A stretch of DNA of 64,000 nucleotides from JBBEAM01 sp942491105 (GTDB lineage Bacteria > Pseudomonadota > Alphaproteobacteria > Kiloniellales > DSM-21159). The position numbers were made by a program, and so were the translations under genes. The stretch is taken from positions 62,001 through 126,000 of the forward strand of contig CALNZX010000001.1 of assembly GCA_942491105.1 (NCBI GenBank). The letters are read 5' to 3'. This document shows positions 1 through 8,418 of the stretch, piece by piece. Under the pieces are notes generated by a model, which was not told the DNA's origin, did no database searches, and was given only the letters and a program-made list of their open reading frames with translations. Numbering within the stretch: the stretch's first letter is position 1; the number at the start of each line of letters is the position of its first letter.

Positions 1-93
1 CATCTCGGCGTTATCGGTGAAGGGCTTGAAATGATGCCGGGCATCGAGCTGCCGCCAGCGCACGGTGGTGTTGCGTTCGGGTTGCGTCGTCAT
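1..93 (-). CDS. Class III aminotransferase, N-terminal fragment cut by window edge
   Basis: Reading the minus strand from the ATG at 93 gives 31 open codons to the window edge. The residues LDARHHFKPFTDNAEM match the start of the PLP-dependent class III aminotransferases usually annotated as aspartate aminotransferase family or omega-amino acid/putrescine-pyruvate transaminase, which begin with a similar DAAHHLHPFTD stretch. An AAAGGA ribosome binding site lies about 7 bases before the ATG. The neighbouring puuA- and puuB-like genes make a role in polyamine or omega-amino acid transamination plausible. The catalytic Lys and the rest of the enzyme lie outside the window, so the substrate cannot be judged. 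The family call rests on a short motif only. Confidence 0.6.
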   Translation of the reverse strand, partial: MTTQPERNTTVRWRQLDARHHFKPFTDNAEM

Positions 94-117
94 GGGAAAT
101 CCTTTTGTGAAGCGTTT

Positions 118-141
118 AAACAGAAGAAGTTAGATCTGTTT
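118..141. repeat. Inverted repeat upstream of the aminotransferase start
   Basis: AAACAGA (118-124) and TCTGTTT (135-141) form a perfect 7-bp inverted repeat around a 10-base spacer, followed by more T on the plus strand. It sits 25-48 bases upstream of the aminotransferase ATG at 93. It could be an operator in the leader of that gene or a weak hairpin. No plus-strand gene ends here, so a terminator role on that strand is unlikely. The remaining bases from 142 to 283 show no other gene. Confidence 0.3.
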
Positions 142-283
142 TTTCGCTCAAGGATTGAATCCAATTCGCGCGCAGAGGATCAGCAGCTCCTGAAAGCGGG
201 AGCGTGGCGTTGCCTCGCATATCGTCAGACTGTTGTACATGATGGCGGTCAGTTTACCTGAAGCCGCCACTCCGGCGAAAGGG

Positions 284-1093
284 TTAGAACATGTCCTCGC
301 GCTGACGGCGTTTGAGGGGCTTCGCCTCGGGTCCCATAAAGACCCGGAAACCGGTGAACACGGAGTAGCTGCCCTCGCTGTCCTCGAAGGATCGCCCGCC
401 GCGCACGACCAGAGAAAGTCCCGTCGGACCGTCGGAGACGATCATCCATTCGGCGCGGGCTGTCAGGGTTTCGCTATAGAGTTCCAGGTCCGACCCCGCG
501 ATATCTACGTCGAGAAAGTTGTAGCCGAGGCTGAAATTCATGTTGTCGATAGGGTAGTAGGTGGCCTCGATCCGGCCGAAATCGTGATCGTTGTGATCGC
601 CTTCGCGCCGCTGCGCTCTCAGCCGAAATGTAAAATCGCCGATGAAAGCGCCGACGGAGACGCCGAAGACCAAGGCCTCATCTTCGATGGAGCCCGGGCT
701 TGAATCGCTGATCTGCTCGAACTGCACGTAGGGCGCGACAAAGCCAAGCGCTGGATCTCGCCAGATAGGGGAAATCTGGCCGGTCAGGCTATCGGCGCCG
801 TCGCCCGTGACATAGGTACCTGAAAACTTAATCCCAAAAGGGGAATAGGCATCGGGGGAAAAATCCAGATCCAGCGGCACCACGATAGCGGCGTTCAGAT
901 ACTGGCGGAAGTTGGTGTCACCGTTCTCGACCCTATCGGGCGGGTGGGTCACGCCGACCTGTGCTGAAACCAAGGCGTTGAAGCCGGAAACCGCTGGTAA
1001 GCGGTCCTCCGCGGCCTGCGCGGTAAACACGCAAGTTGCCGTTGCGGCAAAGATCGCCGCCGTCATCAATGGCTTGATGATATCGCGTGCCAT
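284..1093 (-). CDS. Exported beta-barrel-like protein of unknown function
   Basis: This 269-residue protein starts with a clear Sec signal peptide: MARDIIKPL, a hydrophobic stretch and cleavage probably after AQA near residue 28. The mature part has alternating polar/aromatic strands with many Gly, Asp, Phe and Tyr (for example GIKFSGTYVTGDG, YNFLDVDIAG, SVFTGFRVFMG), as in small outer-membrane beta-barrels. There is no catalytic motif that I recognise. The very basic C-terminus (KPLKRRQREDMF) does not end in the aromatic residue after a strand that is usual for BAM substrates, although the last residue is Phe. A GGGGGTG ribosome binding site precedes the ATG. The gene lies between two amine catabolism genes on the same strand, so a porin-like uptake role is possible but unproven. 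Confidence 0.7.
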   Translation of the reverse strand: MARDIIKPLMTAAIFAATATCVFTAQAAEDRLPAVSGFNALVSAQVGVTHPPDRVENGDTNFRQYLNAAIVVPLDLDFSPDAYSPFGIKFSGTYVTGDGADSLTGQISPIWRDPALGFVAPYVQFEQISDSSPGSIEDEALVFGVSVGAFIGDFTFRLRAQRREGDHNDHDFGRIEATYYPIDNMNFSLGYNFLDVDIAGSDLELYSETLTARAEWMIVSDGPTGLSLVVRGGRSFEDSEGSYSVFTGFRVFMGPEAKPLKRRQREDMF

Positions 1094-1172
1094 AGCTTCA
1101 CCCCCTTTGCCCCAAACCCCGGAAGGCGCGCGAAGAGCATTGGGCTGACCGCAGCCTCTCCGGCTGCCGAAG

Positions 1173-1201
1173 ATGCTAAGCAGCAGAAGAAACTATCTCA
1201 A
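1173..1201 (-). promoter_or_regulatory. Candidate sigma-70 promoter for the exported protein gene
   Basis: On the minus strand TTGAGA (complement of 1196-1201) and TAGCAT (complement of 1173-1178) are separated by 17 bases. These match the -35 and -10 consensus at 5/6 and 4/6 positions. Transcription would start about 70-75 bases before the ATG at 1093. This was found by eye only. Confidence 0.35.
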
Positions 1202-1264
1202 TAGTTTAATTCTAACTGAAGTTAATCGCGTATTAGGGCTGGGGGCGGAAGCTTTCTATGGGCC

Positions 1265-2608
1265 TCAAACGTTCAGCAGCAGGTGCTCGCGTTCCCAGGA
1301 GGAGATCACCTGCTGGTAGGCGTTCAACTCGGCATCCTTCACGGCGCGGGCGACATCGACAAAGTCCTCGCCGAGAATGTTCTTCAAGGGACGCGAGCCG
1401 TTGAGCCGGTCGAGGGCGTGATGCAGGGTCCGGGGCAGAGTATGCGCCAAGCGGTAGGCGCTGCCTTCGATCGGCTTGGTCGGCTTCAGCTTTTCCATCA
1501 TGCCGAGATAGCCACAGGCCAGGGAGCCGGCGATTGCCAGATAGGGATTGGCGTCGGCGCCGGCAACCCGGTTCTCGACCCGCCGTCCCGACGCCGGGGA
1601 GATCGGCACCCGGAACCCGACAGTGCGGTTGTCGGTTCCCCAGTGGGTATTGATGGGCGCATCGCTTTCCGGGATCAGCCGGCGGTAGGAGTTGACGTTG
1701 GGCGCCAGCAGCGGCATGGCCGCGGGCAGGTAGCGCTGCAGGCCGGCGATATGGTTCATGAACAGACGCGTATCCTTGCCGGCCTTGGTGGCGAAGAGAT
1801 TGCGGCCGGTCTTGCTGTCGATCACCGATTGGTGGATGTGCATCGAGCTGCCGGGCTCGCCCTGCATCGGCTTGGCCATGAAGGTGGCATAGACATTGTG
1901 GCGCAGGGCCGCCTCGCGCACGCCGCGCTTGAACAGCAGAGCCTGATCGGCGAGCTCCAGGGCGTCGCCGTGATTGAAATTCATCTCCATCTGCGCCGAG
2001 CCGCCCTCGTGGGTCAGGGTATCGACCTCGACACGCATGGCTTCGCAGAAGTCGTAGACCTCCTCGAACAGCGGATCGAACTCGTTGACGGCATCGAGGC
2101 CGAAGGCCTGGCGCGAAGTCTCGCGGCGCCCGGAGCGGCCGATCGGCGGGATCAACGGATAGTCGGGATCGGTGTTCTTATCGACCAGATAGAATTCCAG
2201 CTCCGGCGCGATGATCGGCGTCCAGCCCTGCTCCTTATAGAGGTCCAGGACATGTTTCAGGACATAGCGCGCCGAGAAGGTCACGGGGCTGTCGTCAAGG
2301 AAGTAGGCATCGCAGATAACCTGGGCCGTGGGGTCGGGATACCAGGGCACCATCCGGATCGTCTTCTCGTCGGGCACCAGATAGACATCGACCTGGGCAT
2401 CGTTGGTCACGCCGTCGTCGTCCGGGTAACCGCCGGTCACCGTCTGGATGAAGACGGATTCTGGAATGCGCAGCCCGGCGGCGCGTTTGCCGCTGATGAA
2501 CTTCTCCGCCGGAATGATCTTGCCGCGTGCGATACCCGCCATATCGGGAACCAGGCACTCGACCTCTTCAATGCGGTTCTTCTTTAGAAAATCGTCAATG
2601 TAGGACAT
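1265..2608 (-). CDS. puuA: Glutamine synthetase family; likely gamma-glutamylputrescine synthetase
   Basis: The 447-residue protein has the glutamine synthetase fold: an N-terminal beta-grasp domain (about 10-105) with the VPDMAGIARGK motif typical of the PuuA/GlnA3-like branch, then the ATP-grasp-like catalytic domain with EGGSAQMEMNF and KPMQGEPGSSMHIHQS. The C-terminus ends in WEREHLLLNV, as in gamma-glutamylpolyamine synthetases, and I see no adenylylation-loop Tyr as in GlnA. The expected reaction is ATP-dependent coupling of glutamate to putrescine or another amine, the first step of the Puu pathway. It is divergent from the puuB-like gene and in the same block as a PuuR-type regulator, which supports this branch over nitrogen assimilation. 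The exact amine substrate is unknown. Confidence 0.85.
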   Translation of the reverse strand: MSYIDDFLKKNRIEEVECLVPDMAGIARGKIIPAEKFISGKRAAGLRIPESVFIQTVTGGYPDDDGVTNDAQVDVYLVPDEKTIRMVPWYPDPTAQVICDAYFLDDSPVTFSARYVLKHVLDLYKEQGWTPIIAPELEFYLVDKNTDPDYPLIPPIGRSGRRETSRQAFGLDAVNEFDPLFEEVYDFCEAMRVEVDTLTHEGGSAQMEMNFNHGDALELADQALLFKRGVREAALRHNVYATFMAKPMQGEPGSSMHIHQSVIDSKTGRNLFATKAGKDTRLFMNHIAGLQRYLPAAMPLLAPNVNSYRRLIPESDAPINTHWGTDNRTVGFRVPISPASGRRVENRVAGADANPYLAIAGSLACGYLGMMEKLKPTKPIEGSAYRLAHTLPRTLHHALDRLNGSRPLKNILGEDFVDVARAVKDAELNAYQQVISSWEREHLLLNV

Positions 2609-2693
2609 CCCGAAACCTGCTAATTTTTTGGGCAGGAAGCGCCTGCTTCTTGCTACTCCCCAAGTCTTATACAGGCAAGCCGGTCGTACAGCG

Positions 2694-3983
2694 ATGCAGC
2701 ATGAAGAGCACGTCGATTCCTACTACGCGGCGACAGCGAACGACCGCGCGGCCCATCCGCCCCTGCGCGGCGAGAGTCAGGCGGACGTCTGTGTCATCGG
2801 CGGTGGACTGACCGGCATATCGGCGGCGCTCAATCTCGCCGAGCGCGGCTACAAAGTGGTTCTGCTCGAGGCGCACCGCATCGCCTGGGGCGCCTCAGGG
2901 CGCAACGGCGGGCAGGTCTGCACCGGCTATAGCTGCGGCATGGAAAAGATCGAGAAATGGGCCGGGCGCGAGGGCGCCAAGCGTTACTGGGACCTGGCCG
3001 AGGAGGCCAAGGGCATCGTTCGCGAACGGGTCGCCAAGCACGCCATCGATTGTGATCTGACCTGGGGCTTTTACACGGCCGCGGTGAAGCCGAGCCATCT
3101 GAACGAGATCTTCAAAGAATGCGAGGACTGGGTTTCCCATTACGGCTATGACGCCGAGCTTAAACAGGCGCCGACGCCAGAAGCGTCCCGCGCTTTTGTC
3201 GACAGTCCGGATTATGTCGGCGGGATTTGGGAGAGCGGCGCCGGGCATTTGCATCCCTTGAACTATGCGCTTGGCCTGGCGCGGGCCGCCAAGGAGGCTG
3301 GAGCCGAGCTCCATGAGATGTCTCCGGCCACGCGCGTGGATCAGGGCAAGACCCCCGTGGTGCACACGCCGCAGGGGCAGGTGAAGGCGCGGGCCGTCTT
3401 GGTTTGCTGCAATGCCTATCTCGGGCGCCTGGTGCCGCAGCTGACCGGCATGGTGATGCCGATGATGAACTATATCGGGGCGACCCGCCCGCTCGAGGAG
3501 GCGGTCGCGCGCAAGCTGCTGCCCGGGAACGATGCTGTTTGCAACAGCCGCTTCATCGTCAACTATTACCGACTGAGTCCCGAGCGGCGGCTGCTGTTCG
3601 GCGGCTTGGCGAGCTACTCCATGATCGACCCGCCGAACCTGAAACAGGCACTGCATCGCGACATGGCGCGTGCCTTCCCGCAGCTCGCGGAGGTTCCCTT
3701 CGACTACGTCTGGGGCGGCCGGGTCGGCATCTCGATGAACCGCGCGCCGCATCTCGGCAAGCTCGGCAACAACCTCTACTTCGCCCAGGGCTATTCGGGG
3801 CAGGGCGTCGCGCTGACCGGACTGATGGGCAGGATCCTGGCCGAGGCCGTGGCGGGCGAGCAGGAGCGGCTCGACCTCTACGCCAAGCTGCCGCATACCC
3901 GCTTCCCTGGCGGGCTGGTGCTGCGCACGCCAATCCTGGCGCTGGCCATGGCCTGGTTCCGGATCAAGGACGCATTGGGCTAG
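2694..3983 (+). CDS. puuB: FAD-dependent oxidase; likely gamma-glutamylputrescine oxidase
   Basis: From the ATG at 2694 the protein has 429 residues. An upstream TTG at 2628 would add 22 residues, but MQHEEHVDSYYAATAN matches the usual N-terminus of this family, so 2694 is preferred. It has the dinucleotide-binding motif VIGGGLTGISAALNLAERG (about 30-50), followed by the SGRNGGQV loop characteristic of DAO-family oxidases, and a C-terminal FAD loop YSGQGVALTGL. The family oxidises gamma-glutamylputrescine to gamma-glutamyl-aminobutyraldehyde and H2O2. It is transcribed divergently from the puuA-like gene about 85 bases away, so the two probably share control. The aldehyde dehydrogenase and gamma-glutamyl-GABA hydrolase of the pathway are not in this window. 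Confidence 0.85.
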   Translation: MQHEEHVDSYYAATANDRAAHPPLRGESQADVCVIGGGLTGISAALNLAERGYKVVLLEAHRIAWGASGRNGGQVCTGYSCGMEKIEKWAGREGAKRYWDLAEEAKGIVRERVAKHAIDCDLTWGFYTAAVKPSHLNEIFKECEDWVSHYGYDAELKQAPTPEASRAFVDSPDYVGGIWESGAGHLHPLNYALGLARAAKEAGAELHEMSPATRVDQGKTPVVHTPQGQVKARAVLVCCNAYLGRLVPQLTGMVMPMMNYIGATRPLEEAVARKLLPGNDAVCNSRFIVNYYRLSPERRLLFGGLASYSMIDPPNLKQALHRDMARAFPQLAEVPFDYVWGGRVGISMNRAPHLGKLGNNLYFAQGYSGQGVALTGLMGRILAEAVAGEQERLDLYAKLPHTRFPGGLVLRTPILALAMAWFRIKDALG

Positions 3984-3991
3984 GGGTTATC

Positions 3992-4183
3992 CTAGAGGTA
4001 CTTGATCGTCCGCCACTGACCCTGCCAGACCGGCTTTGAAACTTCTGTGAACGGCGCTGCGGCCTTGGTTGTTAGGGACTGCGCTAAGGTGCGCTTGGCA
4101 GTCGCGGTCATACGGAATGCTGTCAGCATGTCGCGCAGCGTGCTGAGCAGAGTGCTATCGGAAAAGTGCAGGACGTGCTGCAT
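3992..4183 (-). CDS. Small hypothetical protein, 63 residues
   Basis: I do not recognise this protein. It is 63 residues, rich in Thr, Ser, Leu and Ala, with a basic character, no signal peptide, no transmembrane segment and no Cys. A very good ribosome binding site (CAGGAG, about 9 bases before the ATG at 4183) argues that it is translated. It ends 9 bases from the convergent puuB-like gene and starts about 150 bases from the divergent winged-helix/hydrolase gene. It could be a lineage-specific small protein. The ORF could still be chance, but the site in front of it is better than that of many real genes here. Confidence 0.5.
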   Translation of the reverse strand: MQHVLHFSDSTLLSTLRDMLTAFRMTATAKRTLAQSLTTKAAAPFTEVSKPVWQGQWRTIKYL

Positions 4184-4335
4184 CGGAAAATCTCCTGAGC
4201 GGATTGATTTGAGAGCTCGATGCTAGGCCCCAGCGTTATGGCGCGCTTGAAGAGCGCCTTTAGAAGGGCTTGTGATTTCCCTGATTTTCCTCGACCTTTA
4301 TTGCGTCATCCCCAAACAGTCTCAAAAGTACAGCC

Positions 4336-5520
4336 ATGCGTTACCTGTTTCGCGACTGCGAACTCGACAGCTTGGCCTACGAACTTCGCGTAGCCGGCGA
4401 GCTTCGGCAGGTCGAGCCGCAGGTTTTCGATCTGCTTTGTCTGCTGGCCGAGAATCCTGGCCGGCTGCTAAGCCGTGACGAGCTGATCGAAAAAGTCTGG
4501 GCGGGGAGAATTGTCTCGGAGGCGACGGTCAGTGCCCGCATCAACGCGGCCCGCAAGGCAGTCGGCGATAACGGAACTCGTCAGGAAGTGATTCGAACCG
4601 TTTCGCGCCGCGGCATAAAGTTCGTCGCGGAAGTTAAGAGTGTACTTCCTGAAGAGGAGCACGCGGCTACTTCCGTGGGGCAAACCGAAGCGGTTCAGAA
4701 GGTTCGCTTCTGCCGCTCGGCCGATGGCGCGAAGCTAGCGATAGGGGTTTCCGGCAGTGGTCCACCGCTGCTACGCGCGGGGCATTGGCTGACGCATCTT
4801 CAGCACGACTGGCAGAGTCCGATCTGGCGGCCATTCTTATCGCAGCTGGGCGAGTCCTTCACGCTGATCCGCTACGATCAACGCGGCAATGGCCTGTCTG
4901 GCCGCGCAGTCGAAGGCGTTTCTCTCGAAGCCTTCGTCGCCGACTTGGCGGCGGTTGCCGACAGCGCTGAACTTGAGCGCTTTCCCATCTACGCGACTTC
5001 CCAGGGTGTCCCGGTCGCCATCGCCTTCGCAGCGCGCTATCCGGAGCGTGTCTCTGCCTTGGTGCTCCACGGCGGCTATGCCAGGGGACGCCTGCTGCGA
5101 TCGGAGGGCGCCAGGGATGAGGCCGAGGCGTATCTTGCGCTTATGCGTCAAGGCTGGGGCGCCGAGGGCTCGCACTTTCTACAGGCCTTCGCCTCGATCT
5201 TCATTCCCGATGGCACGCCGGAACAGATCCGCTCGCTGGTCGAGCTACAGAAGATATCGACTACGGCGGAGAGTGCCGTGCGGCTGCGTAGCTGCTTCGA
5301 CAGCCTGGATGTTACGGAGTATCTGCCCCAGGTACAGGCCCCATGCTTGGTTGTCCATGGCCGCAATGACGGGGTCCATCCACTGCAAGGCAGCTTGGAT
5401 ATCGCGACCGCTCTGCCCAACGCCGAACTGCTGCTGCTGGAAACCCGCAACCATGTCTTGCTGGAGCAGGACGCAGCTTGGCGGGAATTCTTCGCCGCTC
5501 TCAGGACCTTCCTGGCATAG
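4336..5520 (+). CDS. Winged-helix DNA-binding domain fused to alpha/beta hydrolase
   Basis: The 394-residue protein has an N-terminal OmpR/PhoB-type winged-helix domain (about 1-100; LLAENPGRLLSRDELIEKVW and the recognition-helix region VSEATVSARINAARKAVGD), a short linker, then an alpha/beta hydrolase (about 125-394). The nucleophile elbow reads A-T-S222-Q-G, with Ala in place of the usual first Gly. The likely acid is the Asp in HGRNDGVHP and the His lies in TRNHVLLEQ. There is no receiver domain and no transmembrane segment, so it would be a soluble one-component regulator whose hydrolase part may bind or cleave a small molecule. Such fusions are known in proteobacteria but mostly uncharacterised. 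The target genes are unknown. Confidence 0.85.
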   Translation: MRYLFRDCELDSLAYELRVAGELRQVEPQVFDLLCLLAENPGRLLSRDELIEKVWAGRIVSEATVSARINAARKAVGDNGTRQEVIRTVSRRGIKFVAEVKSVLPEEEHAATSVGQTEAVQKVRFCRSADGAKLAIGVSGSGPPLLRAGHWLTHLQHDWQSPIWRPFLSQLGESFTLIRYDQRGNGLSGRAVEGVSLEAFVADLAAVADSAELERFPIYATSQGVPVAIAFAARYPERVSALVLHGGYARGRLLRSEGARDEAEAYLALMRQGWGAEGSHFLQAFASIFIPDGTPEQIRSLVELQKISTTAESAVRLRSCFDSLDVTEYLPQVQAPCLVVHGRNDGVHPLQGSLDIATALPNAELLLLETRNHVLLEQDAAWREFFAALRTFLA

Positions 5521-5521
5521 C

Positions 5522-5812
5522 TTATTCTGTCTTGAACTCAACTTCGACGAAGGCGAAGTCGTGGCCGCTGTCGTTGATCACGTCGTGCTCGACGCCGGCC
5601 TCGCGGAAGTAGGACACGCCGGCTTCCAGCTCCGCGAAGCTCTCGGCTCCGTCCGGGCCGATCAGCTTCAGCCGGCCCGACGTCACCGGGACGATGACAT
5701 AGGCGTACTCGTGACGGTGCCAGCCGGTGGCCGCGCCGGGTGAGAAACTCCAGCGGGTCACACGGCAGCGTTCATTGTCGACCTGGACGTCGGGCTTGGC
5801 CGCCGCCGTCAT
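5522..5812 (-). CDS. Small cupin-domain protein
   Basis: The 96-residue protein is one cupin barrel. Motif 1 is PGAATGWHRHEYAYVIVPVTSG (a G-x5-HxH-type metal site) and motif 2 includes EAGVEHDVINDS with a single His. It starts 2 bases after the stop of the alanine dehydrogenase gene, so the two are probably translated from one mRNA. Small cupins of this type bind a divalent metal or a small ligand; no enzyme activity can be assigned from the sequence. A role linked to amino acid or amine catabolism is inferred only from position. Confidence 0.8.
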   Translation of the reverse strand: MTAAAKPDVQVDNERCRVTRWSFSPGAATGWHRHEYAYVIVPVTSGRLKLIGPDGAESFAELEAGVSYFREAGVEHDVINDSGHDFAFVEVEFKTE

Positions 5813-5814
5813 GG

Positions 5815-6939
5815 CTAGACCGAAAGCCCGAGGGCTTCCTGCGGCGTGACGTAGTCCATCTTGTGGGCATCGGCGACTGCCTTGTAGGTGACCTTGCCAT
5901 GAGCGACGTTGAGGCCGGCCAGCAAATGCGGGTCGTCGGCCAGGGCCTGACGCACGCCCTTGTTGGCCAGGGCTAGGGCGAAGGGCAGGGTGGCGTTGTT
6001 CAGCGCGATGGTCGAGGTGCGCGCCACGGCGCCGGGCATGTTGGCGACGCAGTAGTGCACCACGTCGTCGACCACGTAGGTCGGCTTGTCGTGGGTGGTC
6101 GCCTTGCTGGTTTCGAAGCAGCCGCCCTGGTCGATGGCGATGTCGACCAGCACCGAGCCGGGGCGCATCTGCTTGATCATCTTGCGGGTCACCAGCTTCG
6201 GCGCGGCCGCGCCGGGCACCAGCACCGCGCCAATCACCAGGTCGGCGCCGACCACGTGCTGCTCAATGGAATCCACCGTCGAGTAGATGGTGTTGAGCAT
6301 CGGGCCGAATTGCATGTCGAGTTCGTAGAGCCGGTCCAGGGAGCGGTCGATCACCGTGACATGGGCTTCCATGCCCATGGCCATGCGCGCCGCGTTGGTG
6401 CCGGAGACGCCGCCGCCGATCACCACGACCTTGGCCGCGGCCACGCCCGGCACGCCGCCGAGCAGCATGCCGGAGCCGCCCTGTTCCTTCTCCAGGCAAT
6501 GCGCGCCGACCTGCACCGACATCCGCCCGGCGACCTCGCTCATCGGCGCCAGCAGCGGCAGGCGGCCGTGGCGGTCGGTCACGGTCTCATAGGCGACGGC
6601 GATGCAGCCGGACTTCACCAGCCCCTTGGTCTGCGGCAGATCGGGAGCGAGATGCAGATAGGTGAACAGAATCTGGTCCCGGCGCAGCATTGCGCATTCC
6701 TTGGGCTGCGGTTCCTTGACCTTCACGATCATGTCCGCCTTGGCGAAGACTTCCGCGGCGCTTTTCGCGATCTGTGCCCCGGCGGCGCGGTAGTCGGCGT
6801 CGGTGAAGCCGATGCCGAGACCCGCCTTGGTTTCGACCAAGGCTTTGTGGCCATGATGGACCAGTTCGCGCACCGAGGAGGGCGTAAGCCCGACACGGTA
6901 TTCCTGCTTCTTAATTTCCTTGGGAACCCCGACACGCAT
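5815..6939 (-). CDS. ald: Alanine dehydrogenase
   Basis: From MRVGVPKEIKKQEYRVGLTP the protein has 374 residues, the normal Ald length; a longer ORF to 7005 exists, but the GGGGGAAGAG site just before 6939 fixes the start. It has the N-terminal substrate domain, the NAD-binding motif VVIGGGVSGTNAARMAMGM and catalytic-site segments such as YLHLAPDL (His) and YETV. The enzyme interconverts L-alanine and pyruvate with NAD and ammonia. It follows the omega-amino acid:pyruvate aminotransferase gene on the same strand with an 87-base gap, which suggests it recycles the alanine formed by that enzyme. Confidence 0.95.
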   Translation of the reverse strand: MRVGVPKEIKKQEYRVGLTPSSVRELVHHGHKALVETKAGLGIGFTDADYRAAGAQIAKSAAEVFAKADMIVKVKEPQPKECAMLRRDQILFTYLHLAPDLPQTKGLVKSGCIAVAYETVTDRHGRLPLLAPMSEVAGRMSVQVGAHCLEKEQGGSGMLLGGVPGVAAAKVVVIGGGVSGTNAARMAMGMEAHVTVIDRSLDRLYELDMQFGPMLNTIYSTVDSIEQHVVGADLVIGAVLVPGAAAPKLVTRKMIKQMRPGSVLVDIAIDQGGCFETSKATTHDKPTYVVDDVVHYCVANMPGAVARTSTIALNNATLPFALALANKGVRQALADDPHLLAGLNVAHGKVTYKAVADAHKMDYVTPQEALGLSV

Positions 6940-7026
6940 CTGTCTCTTCCCCCTAATTTTCAGCAATAGGAAAAGCGGACTACCCCTATTTGGGATAGCC
7001 CGCATATGCCAACAGCTTTACGCCTT

Positions 7027-8379
7027 TTAGTCGATATCGTTCAAGACCCCGCGCAGGATTTCGAAGGCCTGATCGATCTGCGCCTTCTCGATAATCAAGG
7101 GCGGAGAGAGGGCGATGATGTCGCCGGTGACGCGGATCAGCAGGCCCTTGTCGAAGCAGGTGGTGAAGGCTTCGTAGGCGCGCTTGCCCGGAGCGCCTTC
7201 GCGCGGCGCCAGCTCGATGCCGGCGATCAGGCCGAGGTTGCGCAGATCGATGACGTTGCGCACGCCCTTGAGGCTGTGCACTGCATCCTCCCAGTATCCC
7301 GAGAGCTCGGCGCAGCGCGCGAAGAGGCCTTCCTCCTTGTAGACTTCCAAGGTCGCCAGTCCGGCCGCCGCGGCCACGGGATGCCCGCTATAGGTATAGC
7401 CGTGGAACAGCTCGATGGTATTGCCGCTGTCCTCGGCCCAATCGGTGAAGGCGTCGTAGATGCCTTCGCGGCAGATCACCCCGCCCATCGGGATAACCCC
7501 GTTGGTCAAGCCCTTGGCGCAGGTGATCATGTCCGGCATCACGCCGAAGTACTCGGTGGCGAAGCCGGTGCCGAGACGGCCGAACCCGGTAATGACCTCG
7601 TCGAAGATCAACAGGATGCCGTGCTTGTCGCAGATCTCGCGCAGGCGCTGCAGATAGCCCTGAGGCGGAATCAGCACGCCGGTCGATCCGGCCACCGGCT
7701 CGACGATTACCGCGGCGATGGTCGAGGCGTCATGCAGGGCGACGATGCGCTCGAGCTCATCGGCGAGGTGCGCGCCCCAGGCGGGCTGGCCGCGGCTGTA
7801 GGCGTTGTGCTCCAGATCGTGGGTATGGGGCAGGTGGTCGACGCCGTTGATCAGCGGCCCCCAGAACATCCGGTTCTTGACGATGCCGCCGACGGAAATG
7901 CCGCCGAAACCGGTGCCGTGATAGCCGCGCTCGCGGCCGATCAGCCGGGTCCGCGCCGCGTCGCCGCGCACCCGGTGATAGGCCAGCGCCATCTTCAGCG
8001 CGGAGTCCACCGCCTCGGAGCCGGAGTTGCAGAAGAAGACATGGTCGTAGCCTTTCGGCAGCAGCGTGGTCAGCCGCGAGGCAAGCTCGAAGGGTAGGGG
8101 ATGGCCAAGCTGGAAACTCGGCGCGTAGTCGAGGTGTTCCACGGTCTGCTGCACGGCCTTGACGATCCTGTCGCGGCGGTGGCCGGCGTTGCAGCACCAC
8201 AGCCCTGCGGTGCCGTCCAGCACCTGCTGGCCGCTGACCGTCGTGTAGTGCATGTCCTTGGCCGAAGCCAGCAGCATGGGGTGTTTCTTGAAATTGCGAT
8301 TCCAAGTAAAGGGCATCCAGTAGCTGTCGAGATCGTTGGGAGTGGCGTCGGGATTGACGCCCAGGATCGAGCCGTCCAT
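7027..8379 (-). CDS. bauA: Omega-amino acid (beta-alanine/GABA):pyruvate aminotransferase
   Basis: The protein is a full-length class III PLP aminotransferase of 450 residues. Diagnostic stretches are YWMPFTWNRNFKKHP near the N-terminus, LDGTAGLWCCNAGH, the PLP-phosphate turn CNSGSEAVDSALKMA, the Asp motif LLIFDEVITGFGRLG and the Schiff-base Lys in TCAKGLTNG. The sequence is closest to the beta-alanine-pyruvate transaminase group. Two starts are possible; MDGSILGVN at 8379 has a GAGG site 6-7 bases upstream and a normal leader from the promoter at 8419-8447, so it is preferred over 8397. Downstream ald would regenerate pyruvate from the alanine produced. Whether GABA or beta-alanine is the main donor cannot be told. 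Confidence 0.88.
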   Translation of the reverse strand: MDGSILGVNPDATPNDLDSYWMPFTWNRNFKKHPMLLASAKDMHYTTVSGQQVLDGTAGLWCCNAGHRRDRIVKAVQQTVEHLDYAPSFQLGHPLPFELASRLTTLLPKGYDHVFFCNSGSEAVDSALKMALAYHRVRGDAARTRLIGRERGYHGTGFGGISVGGIVKNRMFWGPLINGVDHLPHTHDLEHNAYSRGQPAWGAHLADELERIVALHDASTIAAVIVEPVAGSTGVLIPPQGYLQRLREICDKHGILLIFDEVITGFGRLGTGFATEYFGVMPDMITCAKGLTNGVIPMGGVICREGIYDAFTDWAEDSGNTIELFHGYTYSGHPVAAAAGLATLEVYKEEGLFARCAELSGYWEDAVHSLKGVRNVIDLRNLGLIAGIELAPREGAPGKRAYEAFTTCFDKGLLIRVTGDIIALSPPLIIEKAQIDQAFEILRGVLNDID

Positions 8380-8418
8380 CGGGAACCTCGCGTGCATGGC
8401 GTTCGTGGAAAACGCGCC

